From the NCBI GenBank assembly GCA_965656785.1, contig CBFHLY010000017.1:10459-74458 (forward strand): 64,000 bases of DNA, read 5' to 3'. Within the stretch, counting starts at the first letter, position 1. Every line of letters begins with the position of its first letter. The DNA is from JALQTD01 sp965656785. Its GTDB lineage: Bacteria > Bacteroidota > Bacteroidia > Flavobacteriales_D > Sanyastnellaceae. The notes beneath the pieces are model-generated. The model was not told the origin of the DNA and ran no database searches. It saw only the letters and a list, made by a program, of their open reading frames with translations. The translations under genes were made by a program, and so were the position numbers. Positions 51,004-59,948 of this stretch are shown one piece after another.

Positions 51004-51974
51004 CCCCAGCGTTTTCCGGATTGCAAGTAGTGCTGGACGTAGTCGGTTACCGCGTCTTCGAGGGAGTGGAAGGCCGCATCATATCCGATGCTCCGAAGTT
51101 TCGATAGGTCCGCTTCCGTGAAGTACTGGTACGTGTCACGGATGTCCGCTGGCGTGTCGACGAATCCGATGTCTTCGGGGACGCCCATGGCCGCAAAGGT
51201 GGCGCGCGCCAAATCCAGGAACGTTCGGGCTTGGCCGGATCCGAGGTTGTACAGTCCGTTTGAGGCGGGTTGGCGGTGGTGCATGAGCCAGGTGCACACG
51301 CGGGCCACGTCCTTGACGTAAACGAAATCGCGGGCTTGGTGCCCATCGGCCACGTCCGGTCGGTGCGATCGGAAGAGCTTCATTTCCCCCGAGGCGTTGA
51401 CTTTGTTGAACGTGTGGAACACCACGGAAGCCATCCGGCCTTTGTGGTATTCGTTGGGACCGAAAACGTTGAAGAATTTCAGGCCCGCCCAAAAATAGGG
51501 GGCACGCGGTTGCGCAAGGGCCCACTTATCGAAGTCGTTTTTGCTTTCGCCGTAAGGGTTCAGCGGCCGCAGCCGTTCGACCAACTCGTGGTCGTCGCGG
51601 TACCCGTGTTCTCCACCGCCATACGTTGCGGCGGAGGAGGCGTAGACGAGCGGAAGTCCGTATGCCACGCACCGCTCCCATATCGTCTTGCTGTAGGACA
51701 GGTTCAATTCGTCGAACAGAGCGCGGTTTTGTTCGGTGGTGTCGGTTCGTGCGCCCAAGTGAAAGATGAACTGGACTTGGCGTTCGTGCTCCTCGAGCCA
51801 ATCGAAGAACACCGACCGTTCCACCTTGGCGGTGAAGCGCAAGTCCGACGTGTTCGCGGCTTTGTCTTCCCTCGAAAAGTCGTCGACCAGGACGAGGTCG
51901 TTGAAGCGCAGCGCGTTCAGGTGCGCGGCCAAGGCACTGCCGATGAATCCCGCGGCTCCGGTAATCACAATCAT
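50988..51974 (-). CDS. hldD: ADP-L-glycero-D-manno-heptose 6-epimerase
   Basis: This 328-residue SDR has VITGAAGFIGSALAAHL, the catalytic YGESKNDFD and the STTD-type HLGARTDT segment typical for HldD. It epimerises ADP-D-glycero- to ADP-L-glycero-manno-heptose for LPS inner core. Start at 51974 is set by the Rossmann motif; the ORF extends to 52382. Confidence 0.92.
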   Translation of the reverse strand: MIVITGAAGFIGSALAAHLNALRFNDLVLVDDFSREDKAANTSDLRFTAKVERSVFFDWLEEHERQVQFIFHLGARTDTTEQNRALFDELNLSYSKTIWERCVAYGLPLVYASSAATYGGGEHGYRDDHELVERLRPLNPYGESKNDFDKWALAQPRAPYFWAGLKFFNVFGPNEYHKGRMASVVFHTFNKVNASGEMKLFRSHRPDVADGHQARDFVYVKDVARVCTWLMHHRQPASNGLYNLGSGQARTFLDLARATFAAMGVPEDIGFVDTPADIRDTYQYFTEADLSKLRSIGYDAAFHSLEDAVTDYVQHYLQSGKRWGQSSN

Positions 51975-51996
51975 GGTGCGAAGGTACGGCAGGCTG

Positions 51997-52004
51997 TATC
52001 TTTG
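51997..52004 (+). promoter_or_regulatory. -7 box of the PTPS gene, 9 bases before the start codon
   Basis: TATCTTTG fits TAnnTTTG exactly and ends 9 bases before the ATG at 52014. It also lies just upstream of the divergent hldD start. Confidence 0.6.
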
Positions 52005-52013
52005 GCCCATCCG

Positions 52014-52436
52014 ATGAAACAAGTCCACATCACCCGACGCGCGCGCTTCAATGCGGCCCACAAGCTTTGGCACAACGAATGGAGCGAGGAAAAGAACCTC
52101 GAAGTGTTCGGCAAGTGCGCCAACCCGAACTGGCACGGCCACAATTTCGAGCTGCACGTGACCGTGAAGGGCGTGCCGGACCCCGTGACCGGCTACTGCA
52201 TCAACCTCAAGGAACTCAAGGACATCATCAAGGAGTACGTGGAAGAGCCCATCGACCACAGGAACCTGAATTTGGACGTGCCGTTCATGAAGGGAATCCA
52301 GCCTTCTACTGAGAACCTGATCATCGCGATTTGGGAACAAATTGAACCCCACATCCAATCCCGTGGTTGTACCCTGACGCACTTGCGTCTTTACGAAACG
52401 GAAAACAACTACGCGGACTATTATGGCGGAAAATAA
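52014..52436 (+). CDS. 6-pyruvoyltetrahydropterin synthase-like enzyme
   Basis: This 140-residue enzyme is of the PTPS/QueD family. It has zinc ligands in AAHKLW and HGHNFEL and the catalytic Cys in GKCANPNWHGHN, which is closer to PTPS (CxNPxGHGHN) than to QueD. With GTP cyclohydrolase I (overlap of 14 bases downstream) it should convert dihydroneopterin triphosphate to 6-pyruvoyltetrahydropterin on the path to tetrahydrobiopterin, or take part in queuosine biosynthesis. The start is set by MKQVHITRRARF. Confidence 0.85.
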   Translation: MKQVHITRRARFNAAHKLWHNEWSEEKNLEVFGKCANPNWHGHNFELHVTVKGVPDPVTGYCINLKELKDIIKEYVEEPIDHRNLNLDVPFMKGIQPSTENLIIAIWEQIEPHIQSRGCTLTHLRLYETENNYADYYGGK

Positions 52437-53037
52437 ACGGGCGTTGTATGAACGAATTGAGCGCTACGACGAAGACGCAGTAGGAGAATTGGCGGACAAT
52501 TACCGCAACGTCCTGGAGCGAATCGGCGAGGACGTTGAACGGGAAGGATTGGTGAAAACTCCTCAGCGTGCGGCGAAGGCCATGGCCGTTTTGACCGCGG
52601 GCATGTACGCGGATCCAGAGGCCATTTTACGCAGTGCGTTGTTCCAAGAAGCCAGCGATGAAATGGTGTGCGTGCGGGACATCGAGCTGTATTCGTTGTG
52701 CGAACACCACATGTTGCCTTTTTTCGGAAAGGCACACGTGGCCTACATCCCGAGCAAGCACATCGTCGGGTTGAGCAAGATCCCTCGGGTGGTCGATGCG
52801 TTTGCGCGCCGTTTGCAGGTGCAAGAGCGGTTGACGGAACAAATCCGAGACTGCATTCAAGACACGCTTCAAGCGCGCGGAGTGGCCGTGATCATCGAAG
52901 CCCAGCACCTCTGCATGCAAATGCGCGGTGTCGAGAAACAAAACTCCGTCACCACGACGAGTGCATTCACCGGGGTCTTCCTCGACGATCCGAAGACGCG
53001 CAAGGAGTTCATGAAGCTTGCGCTCAGCAAGCGCTGA
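52423..53037 (+). CDS. folE: GTP cyclohydrolase I
   Basis: This 204-residue zinc enzyme converts GTP to dihydroneopterin triphosphate. Conserved are LCEHHMLPFFG (zinc Cys and His), SKIPRVVDAFARRLQVQERLT, and the second zinc Cys in EAQHLCMQMRG. It overlaps the PTPS-like gene by 14 bases, so both are made from one transcript. Confidence 0.95.
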   Translation: MAENKRALYERIERYDEDAVGELADNYRNVLERIGEDVEREGLVKTPQRAAKAMAVLTAGMYADPEAILRSALFQEASDEMVCVRDIELYSLCEHHMLPFFGKAHVAYIPSKHIVGLSKIPRVVDAFARRLQVQERLTEQIRDCIQDTLQARGVAVIIEAQHLCMQMRGVEKQNSVTTTSAFTGVFLDDPKTRKEFMKLALSKR

Positions 53038-53102
53038 GTTGTTTGAAATCGTTGGCGAAAGCAGGGGTTTAACGGCTGGGTTTCTGTTGTTAATTTGCCT
53101 CC

Positions 53103-53828
53103 ATGAACGATTTTGAATCCCCCCAAATTTTCGACGGCGCCGTCATCCAAGACGAGGCTGCGGTCAGCCGGTTCGTTTCGAACGTGTTCTCTTGGATGGT
53201 TGCAGGCCTCATGTTGACAGGCGTGGTAGCTTACTACGTTGCAGCCAGCGGGGCATGGAGTTTGTTGATCAGTGAAAGTGGCGGCATGTCCCTCTTGGGG
53301 TGGGTCGCCATGTTATCTCCCCTTGCGTTCATTCTCGCCATGAACATGGGGTTTCACCGCTGGTCCGCGGGAGCATTGGTTGCGCTGTTTTTGGCCTTTG
53401 CGGTGGTCATGGGCGTTTCCTTGAGTTCGATTTTCATCCTCTACGCCGGGACAACGATTTTCCAAGTGTTTGGCATCACGTCGTTGACCTTTTTGGTCAT
53501 GGCCATTGTGGGATACACCACCAAGCAGGACCTGACCTCATTCGGGCAATTGCTGTTCATGGCGCTCATCGGCATCATCATTGCGAGCGTGGTGAATTGG
53601 TTCTTGGGTTCCGCAGGTCTGGATTACATCATCAGCATTGTGGGCGTGCTCGTCTTCGTGGGCTTGATCGCGTACGACACCCAAAAGGTGAAGCGCATCG
53701 GCGCTGGCGTGGAATATGGCACGGCATCTGCTACGAAGCTGGCCATCCTCGGTGCGACCTCGCTCTACTTGGATTTCGTCAACTTGTTCCTGTTTCTCCT
53801 CCGCCTGTTTGGAGGCCGCAGGGACTGA
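53103..53828 (+). CDS. Bax inhibitor-1/YccA-family membrane protein
   Basis: This 241-residue protein has seven TM helices. The pattern VFSWMVAGLMLTGVVAYYVA, the conserved VLVFVGLIAYDTQKVKRI, and SLYLDFVNLFLFLLRLFGGR are family features. The family conducts calcium or protons in some members; bacterial function is not settled. It ends one base before the convergent deiminase gene. Confidence 0.9.
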   Translation: MNDFESPQIFDGAVIQDEAAVSRFVSNVFSWMVAGLMLTGVVAYYVAASGAWSLLISESGGMSLLGWVAMLSPLAFILAMNMGFHRWSAGALVALFLAFAVVMGVSLSSIFILYAGTTIFQVFGITSLTFLVMAIVGYTTKQDLTSFGQLLFMALIGIIIASVVNWFLGSAGLDYIISIVGVLVFVGLIAYDTQKVKRIGAGVEYGTASATKLAILGATSLYLDFVNLFLFLLRLFGGRRD

Positions 53829-53829
53829 G

Positions 53830-55620
53830 TCAGTTCACCATCAAGCGCTGCGTTCCCGTGCGTCCATCTTCTAGGCGAAGTCGGATGAGGTAAGCGCCAC
53901 GCGGCCAATCTGCTGCTTGGATGAAGTGCTTGCTCGTTCCTGCCGGCAGGGTGCCTTGGCAGACCGTTTCAATGCAACGCCCCGTCGCGTCGATGACGTC
54001 GAGGGTTCCTCGGGTTGAACGCGGCAGCGAAACCGGGATGCAGGTAATGGCCGAAGCGGGATTCGGAAACGCGGGTTGGGAAAACGCGCCTTCAATGACG
54101 GCCATTCCTTGCGGCAAGCTCCCCACACGGAACGACCAAAACCCTTCCGGTGCAGGCATCGGTCGGTTGCCCACCTTTCCGCTCGTCGCCTCTCCGTGGA
54201 GGTAGTATTCCACGACGGTCCCTTCGGGCTGTGCGGGCAATGCCCCCGTGAATTCATCGTTCCCCGCATCCGATAGCGTCACCACATTCCAGTCGGTTTC
54301 GCCTTGGGCGCGCCAATGCATTTCTGCCACCGCCATGCCTGAACGGTGAGAACAGGTGGCGCTCACCGGATAATCGTTCACCGTGTCTTCCGTGTCCGAA
54401 AGGGGCAAGTGACTTAAAATCAACGGGTTTTCAACGCCCACGCTGTGGGTGATGCAATGGATGGCTCCGCTCAGTTGGATGATGTCTTCCCCCGAATTGT
54501 CGCAATCGATGCCCACCACGTTATAGCCGGGCAGCTGCTCTTCGTAAATGCGAAGCGCCGTCGTGTCGTATTGCTGGTAGTACGTGGGGACCAGGATGGT
54601 GTTGTTGATGAACACGCTGTTCGTGTAGGTCAAATAATCCCCGCCCTGATTCGGATACCCCCCTCCAAAGCCCCCTTCGGGCGGGCTCGGAATGCGCACC
54701 ACCTCGAACGGAGTGCCCCACCGCGTGGTGTAATTGGCCAACACGTATTCCAAGTTCGCCTCGATCTGCGGTCCATCGGCCGTGCCTTCGGGGTATTCCG
54801 CAACGAGCAGTCGGTGCTCGTCGAGCAACTTCATGTGCATGTCGATGTGGTGAATGCCGTCGTATGGCAGCGTCGGCATGAGGGCGTATTCGTCCACCCC
54901 GTGAAACGCTTCGACGATGCCGCGAATTTCGGTTTCGGTGTGGTCAGGAAAGCTTGTCCACCACGTGCTCCCGCCCATGTTTTCCTCCAAAACGAGCTCT
55001 GATGCGAACGCCGTTCCAAACCCGTCACTCATCCAATTGCCGCCCGTGCCCATCAGGTCGGTCGGAGAGGCGGTCGTGCTGTAGACCGGAATATTCAAGG
55101 TGCTTCCCAGCACATCCGGAATGGCGTCATCGAGCGGTCGGGGGCGGTTGTAAATCCAATCGACCAAAACGCGGTCGTCGTTGAAGGAGCCGTAGACTGT
55201 GGTGGCGCCGTAGTCCCGGATCCAGATGCTGTTGTAATCGGCGTTCACGATTTGGACAGACGTCAAATCCAACGCCCCTCCACACGAGGAGCCCGTCAAA
55301 TAATTCTCGCACGCTGCAGGGTCCTCCGCGAAGACGATGACCGAGCATTCCTGCGATGCCGCCGCAACGATCTGCTTCTGGATGCACGGAAAGGACGTCC
55401 ACGCAATGGTCAAGGCCTCGATTTCTTCCCATTCGGCAGCGGTCCGCAATTCATCAAATGGGGGCGGATCCGTGATGCCACGGGCGCCGACGGGCTCAAA
55501 CCCGATGCGCTCAACGTGATTCCGTTCGAGTTCGGTCAGTTCATGGTGCCAAGCCGCCGATTGAGCCTGGGCCGTTGCAATGCAGAGGACGAGCACGGCG
55601 AGTGTGGATGCAACTTTCAT
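53830..55620 (-). CDS. Secreted peptidylarginine/agmatine deiminase-like protein with T9SS C-terminal domain
   Basis: This 596-residue protein has a signal peptide (MKVASTLAVLVLCIATAQAQ) and a PAD_porph/agmatine-deiminase fold. Candidate catalytic residues, from alignment to PPAD and agmatine deiminase, are Asp in IWIRDYG (~136), His-x-Asp in HHIDMH (~258-260), Asn in YTNSVF (~334) and Cys in GAIHCITHS (~389). A C-terminal domain of about 75 residues (AFPNPASAITCIPV to QRLMV, with GTLDVIDATGR) is a type A T9SS sorting signal. So it is exported through the T9SS and anchored or secreted. The substrate could be peptidyl-arginine or agmatine-like; this cannot be decided by sequence. It is divergent from the sensor-like gene. 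Confidence 0.88.
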   Translation of the reverse strand: MKVASTLAVLVLCIATAQAQSAAWHHELTELERNHVERIGFEPVGARGITDPPPFDELRTAAEWEEIEALTIAWTSFPCIQKQIVAAASQECSVIVFAEDPAACENYLTGSSCGGALDLTSVQIVNADYNSIWIRDYGATTVYGSFNDDRVLVDWIYNRPRPLDDAIPDVLGSTLNIPVYSTTASPTDLMGTGGNWMSDGFGTAFASELVLEENMGGSTWWTSFPDHTETEIRGIVEAFHGVDEYALMPTLPYDGIHHIDMHMKLLDEHRLLVAEYPEGTADGPQIEANLEYVLANYTTRWGTPFEVVRIPSPPEGGFGGGYPNQGGDYLTYTNSVFINNTILVPTYYQQYDTTALRIYEEQLPGYNVVGIDCDNSGEDIIQLSGAIHCITHSVGVENPLILSHLPLSDTEDTVNDYPVSATCSHRSGMAVAEMHWRAQGETDWNVVTLSDAGNDEFTGALPAQPEGTVVEYYLHGEATSGKVGNRPMPAPEGFWSFRVGSLPQGMAVIEGAFSQPAFPNPASAITCIPVSLPRSTRGTLDVIDATGRCIETVCQGTLPAGTSKHFIQAADWPRGAYLIRLRLEDGRTGTQRLMVN

Positions 55621-55752
55621 GTCGAGCAATTTACGACCGATTCTATGAGCTTGTTGGTCATTTTATTTGAACACGTTTGGATTAGGTCTGCCGGGTGGTT
55701 CAGTGTACTTTGTCATGGAACTGTTGGCTTGATGTTTTTTGCATTTTCGAAG

Positions 55753-58674
55753 ATGAGCTCTAGACGAATTTGGGTGTGCATGATCGGGGCTTGTTGGTCG
55801 CTAGGAGGCTGGGCTCAATTTGACGGGGAAATTCAGCGTTCGGATTGGGACGCTCGGTTTGCGGAGCCGCTCACGCAGTCGCTTCAGGTTTCATGGGATG
55901 GGTTGGTGGATTTTCGAGTCGCTGATTTTGATGGGGACGGTGCTACTGACCTGATTTTTGTGGACCAAAAGGGGGTGTGGATTTGTTGGGGCTTCGCCGG
56001 GCACGGGTTGGAAGAACCGTATAACCTACTGGGCGAGCCCGCTGTGGTCGACCAAATAGCATACGAGAACGAGAATGGTCAAGCGGCCTATCCGCCTTTG
56101 CTGTGGCTCAAGAGGGCCGTGGATTCGAAGCGTTTCGAGGTCAGTGCGTTCAAGTTCGACGGGCGGGAGCTGGTTCCATTCAGAAACCTATCGACCACCA
56201 TCACAGGGCGCTTCAGGTGCACGGGGCACGGATTGATTATCGGTGAGGGCGAAGATGGACATTTGAAGCTCGAACGCAACGGTGCCATGTTGCATTTGGG
56301 CAAGGTGGAGGGGCATGTGGAAGATTTGGACTTCATGGACCTCAACGGCGACGGTTTCGAAGACGTCATTGTGGAACAAAATCGGCGGCTGAAAGTGGCC
56401 ATGGGGATGCCATCCGGGGGATTAGGGGGATGGCGCGTCCTTGAAACGGCGGCTGTTGAGTCATGGGATGTGGCGGTGGATGTCGACGGAGTGGTTGGGA
56501 TCTTGATGCAAACAGAAGATTCTCCGGGTCTGTTGTTTTGGTCCAATGGTTCTGATGGCATGGTTTCCAGTAGGATTGACAAACGCGGTTCTCGGGGCGT
56601 CATCATCAACCACCACACTCCCCAGCTTGATGGGACCATGCTTTTCCACAATCGCGTTACGTCAGCCTTGGTAGTCGTGCCCTTTCGACGCGATAGCCAG
56701 GTGTTTCCGGGCCAAACCATCGCGGAATGGCCGGCCAATTCCCTCATCCGGGTATGCGATTGGGACGGGGATGGCGACGATGACGTCGTGGCGTTGCACG
56801 AGGGAAACCGAACGCTCTCCTGGGTGCCGTATGTCGGGCCATCGGAGGTGGCGCGGCAGCGTTGGTCACGCGACGTGCTCCAAACATTGGTGGATACCTT
56901 GCCTTCGGAATTCACGGGTCAGTTGAACACCTCAATCCAATGGCGACGCAATGTGGATTGGTCTCCTTCCATCGATCAATGGGTGGTGGCATCGTCTGGA
57001 ATTTGGGGAGTGGGGGAGTCGGAATCCGTTCGCAATGTTTGGGGAAGTCAGCAGCATGCTGAAGCGGAGTTCCAAGAGGTGAGCGAGGTTGAGACGTGTG
57101 TTGAGATCGATTATTTGGTCTTTGATGAACGATTCGACCGGTGCTTGAAAATGGACTTGAGTCGGGAATGGCACCGGCTCACTTATTCCCGCGACGCGTT
57201 GGGAAGGACGGCCGTAGTCATTGACGGAGACGTGCGGTTCCAGGGCAGTTCGAAAGGCCAGCGATTTGACCACCGCATGCTGCATTTTGGCGCTTTTTTC
57301 GGGACGACTTGGAGTGGGTTCTCGGCCGTAGAAGTCGATGATGTTTCGGTGCATCGGGGCGCGGCACTTCCCGAGGACATGCTGCAGTGGCAGAAGAACG
57401 GGATGATGCCCGATGGATTGGAGCGTGTGGCGGGTTTTGATTTTGAAGGTGAACATCCCGAGATGCCCTTGGATGGGGGAGAGGCCTTGAACATCGATGC
57501 TGGCGCCGAAGTGATTCGCGCGGGGCGGGGACACGTACTGCGCATGGATGGGGCCACGGGCCGGGCCCACGGATTTGTGGACATTCCTGAGAGGTCGGTG
57601 GTGTTCGATGTCTCGTTCAAGCTGAACCGCCACTCGGACGAGCGGCAGGGCCTGGCGGCGTTCTATGGCATGCACAACCTGCATTTCACGTTGAGACCAG
57701 GTCGTCCGCAATCGGGTTTGGTCAAATCGCCCGCTGAATTTGAATTGCTGCAAGCTGAGGATTCTAGGGGCGGGTATCTGATGACCTACGGGGGGGGCGT
57801 CATGCGCATGCTGCCTTCAGGGGAGTGGCTGATTCCGACCGCTACGGGGTGGGAATTGATGGAGTCGAATGCGCTGCCGTTTGGGTGGGCGCATGCAGCG
57901 CCGTGGGTCCAGGATGGTGTGGCTTATGCGGTGTTCGGCAACCGAGGGAAGGTTTGGCGGTGCTTGGCGCCTGAGCTCGGGTGGACGGAATTCGCTCATC
58001 TCAATCGGTCTTGGACTCAATTCGACCACGTGGTTTCTACGGGGCAATGGGCGTTGATTTGGAGCGATGATCGTTCGCTGTTCGGCTGGTTGGATGTAGA
58101 AGGGGGGGCGTTCTATCGCCAAACGACGGCCGCTGTTCCTGACAAGCCGCACGCGGTTCGACCGGGAAGGGGAGGCGTGGAGTTCATGGATGCACGCGGC
58201 AAATGGTGGCGGGTTGAGCCGCCGAGCCGATTATCTAAAAAGGAAGCGGCCTTTCAGTCCGTGCATACTTGGTGGTGGGCCGTAACCGCTGTTGCGGGCG
58301 CTTCTCTTTATGGGGTCTTCGTCCTGCGGTTGAGGAGGCGGAAAAGCTCGGATGCCTCGACCGGGGAGCTGCAAATGGAAAACTCAGTGGCGCATACGTT
58401 GAGTCAATTGAGGTCGCGAGCGGGGGATGCGATCGATGCGGATGAATTGGACGCCTTGCTCGGTATGGGGTCCATTGATACGCCCGAGACCCGGCGGTCT
58501 CGAAGGAATCGAGCCATCAACGAATTGAATGAGTGGTCGATTCAATCGCGGGGTCATGCGTGGGTCAACCGCACGCGGGATGCCTCGGATCGTCGCCGTG
58601 CGTTGTACGAGCTCAGCGGCGACATGAAAAACTGCTGCCTCGAGTCAGATGAAAGCGTCCAACACGAGGCGTAG
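55753..58674 (+). CDS. Large exported propeller-like protein with one TM helix and a putative cytoplasmic winged helix
   Basis: This 973-residue protein starts with a signal peptide (MSSRRIWVCMIGACWSLGGW). The ectodomain has at least three FG-GAP/VCBS-like calcium loops: DFDGDGATDLIFVD (~58-72), DLNGDGFEDVIVE (~195-208) and DWDGDGDDDVVAL (~335-348). A middle beta region resembles LamG folds (AGFDFEGEHPEMPLDGGEAL). A TM helix lies at ~840-860 (WWAVTAVAGASLYGVFVLRL). The cytoplasmic tail of about 110 residues (ELDALLGMGSIDTPETRRSR, RRNRAINELNEWSI, then DRRRALYELSG) resembles a winged-helix-type Bacteroidota domain that follows TM sensors. Function is unknown; the layout suggests outside sensing with inside DNA contact. 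The ATGs at 55732 and 55645 are alternative starts. Its 3' end overlaps the convergent esterase gene by 30 bases. Confidence 0.8.
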   Translation: MSSRRIWVCMIGACWSLGGWAQFDGEIQRSDWDARFAEPLTQSLQVSWDGLVDFRVADFDGDGATDLIFVDQKGVWICWGFAGHGLEEPYNLLGEPAVVDQIAYENENGQAAYPPLLWLKRAVDSKRFEVSAFKFDGRELVPFRNLSTTITGRFRCTGHGLIIGEGEDGHLKLERNGAMLHLGKVEGHVEDLDFMDLNGDGFEDVIVEQNRRLKVAMGMPSGGLGGWRVLETAAVESWDVAVDVDGVVGILMQTEDSPGLLFWSNGSDGMVSSRIDKRGSRGVIINHHTPQLDGTMLFHNRVTSALVVVPFRRDSQVFPGQTIAEWPANSLIRVCDWDGDGDDDVVALHEGNRTLSWVPYVGPSEVARQRWSRDVLQTLVDTLPSEFTGQLNTSIQWRRNVDWSPSIDQWVVASSGIWGVGESESVRNVWGSQQHAEAEFQEVSEVETCVEIDYLVFDERFDRCLKMDLSREWHRLTYSRDALGRTAVVIDGDVRFQGSSKGQRFDHRMLHFGAFFGTTWSGFSAVEVDDVSVHRGAALPEDMLQWQKNGMMPDGLERVAGFDFEGEHPEMPLDGGEALNIDAGAEVIRAGRGHVLRMDGATGRAHGFVDIPERSVVFDVSFKLNRHSDERQGLAAFYGMHNLHFTLRPGRPQSGLVKSPAEFELLQAEDSRGGYLMTYGGGVMRMLPSGEWLIPTATGWELMESNALPFGWAHAAPWVQDGVAYAVFGNRGKVWRCLAPELGWTEFAHLNRSWTQFDHVVSTGQWALIWSDDRSLFGWLDVEGGAFYRQTTAAVPDKPHAVRPGRGGVEFMDARGKWWRVEPPSRLSKKEAAFQSVHTWWWAVTAVAGASLYGVFVLRLRRRKSSDASTGELQMENSVAHTLSQLRSRAGDAIDADELDALLGMGSIDTPETRRSRRNRAINELNEWSIQSRGHAWVNRTRDASDRRRALYELSGDMKNCCLESDESVQHEA

Positions 58675-59292
58675 CGCCTCCGCGTCCACGACGTGTCCAC
58701 CGGAAAACCGGATGATTTCATGGTCGATGCCGTGGGACTCGAAGGTTGAACGGGTGCGCTGAAGCAGCGACTCATCGAAGTAGGCGTCGTCGTCGCCCAA
58801 GGCCACGTAGGTGCGAACGCCTTGCTTTCGTGGCCATTCGGATTCGAGTTTCAAATCTGGCGGGAAAACCCCGGACCAAAAGACGAAGGCATCGAAACGC
58901 GCCCGTCCGCGGCATGCCCACCGTGCTGCCGTGGCCACGCCTTGGGAGAAGCCGAGGAGCAATTCAGGGCCGGAATGGGGGGTGAGGCGGGAATGGATTT
59001 GGTCCAAATACCGAACGTAATCCGCCATGTCCGTCTCCCGTTCCTCCCGCGTCATCCACGAAGCCCCCACGCGGCCCGAAGTCCCTTGGACATAGAAGCG
59101 ATGCAGTCCCTCCGGCGCAACCACTTGCCAGCCCGCCGCCGCCGCCGCTTCAAACCGCCGCAAGAAGTACTGAGGGAGCTGGCCGTAGCCATGAAGTGCC
59201 CACAGCCGCCCGAGCGGATGTTTCGGGCCGAGCACGAAATACCTCGCTGTTTTTTCGACCCGCAGGTCGTGCTGTTCCAATCGCGTTTCCAT
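58645..59292 (-). CDS. Alpha/beta-hydrolase (esterase/phospholipase type)
   Basis: This 215-residue serine hydrolase is of the carboxylesterase/phospholipase type. The nucleophile elbow is LLGFSQGVA, with the oxyanion region LWALHGYGQ, and likely Asp in VALGDDDAYFD and His in FSGGHVVD. Cytoplasmic. Start at 59292 overlaps the stop of the lipoprotein gene (TGATG). Confidence 0.8.
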   Translation of the reverse strand: METRLEQHDLRVEKTARYFVLGPKHPLGRLWALHGYGQLPQYFLRRFEAAAAAGWQVVAPEGLHRFYVQGTSGRVGASWMTREERETDMADYVRYLDQIHSRLTPHSGPELLLGFSQGVATAARWACRGRARFDAFVFWSGVFPPDLKLESEWPRKQGVRTYVALGDDDAYFDESLLQRTRSTFESHGIDHEIIRFSGGHVVDAEALRLVLDAFI

Positions 59293-59948
59293 CACCAAAC
59301 CAAATGCAACGTGGTCTCCTCAAACCGTTCCGCTACCAGCGAATCCAAGTACCAATTCGTTTCCCCGTCCCGCGTGACCATCCACGTGTAGGCCACCGTC
59401 GCCCCTCCTTCCATGTCGCACACCCACGCCGTGTCGGCTGCGGTGCTGCCGTTGAAGGTGCGCCATTCGTTGCTGCACGTCGGGTACTCGCCCGGAACGT
59501 GCAGGGTGCGGAATTGCAGCACGTCATCGTTCCCGGCAAGCAACCCTGCTTCGAGGTGGATGCGCAGCGTCGCGCGGGGCATCATGTCGGTGGAGAACCG
59601 AACGGTGTCGCCGGGAAGGAAGTCGTCGGGGTTCCATTCGATTTGGCGTGAAAACCAATTTTCGGCCTTCAAATCCAACCGATAAATCAGTGCATTCTCC
59701 TTTGCGAACACCAAATCGCACGCGCCCGCGGCATCCGTCGTCTGCTCATCCACCGGGACAAACGCGCTCGTCAACACGCCGCCCGACACAATCTGCTGCT
59801 TGAACTCCGCGTCGATTCCGGGCACCGGAGGGTGCTCCACGTCCTCGCCGGCATCCCGAACGGAAAGCGCCAGCACGCAATCCGTGCTCGGTTTCCGGCA
59901 ACCAAGGACCGCCAGCAAAGCGAGGATGATCAAGGCGAGTCGGCTCAT
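59292..59948 (-). CDS. Uncharacterised lipoprotein
   Basis: This 218-residue protein has an SPII signal (LALIILALLAVLGC, Cys at 17) and a beta-rich body with two further cysteines (DCVLAL and GACDLV) and a CSNEWRTFNG strand that could hold a disulfide. No family recognised. It lies between the helicase gene (ATGA overlap) and the esterase gene (TGATG overlap), in one probable operon. Confidence 0.7.
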   Translation of the reverse strand: MSRLALIILALLAVLGCRKPSTDCVLALSVRDAGEDVEHPPVPGIDAEFKQQIVSGGVLTSAFVPVDEQTTDAAGACDLVFAKENALIYRLDLKAENWFSRQIEWNPDDFLPGDTVRFSTDMMPRATLRIHLEAGLLAGNDDVLQFRTLHVPGEYPTCSNEWRTFNGSTAADTAWVCDMEGGATVAYTWMVTRDGETNWYLDSLVAERFEETTLHLVW

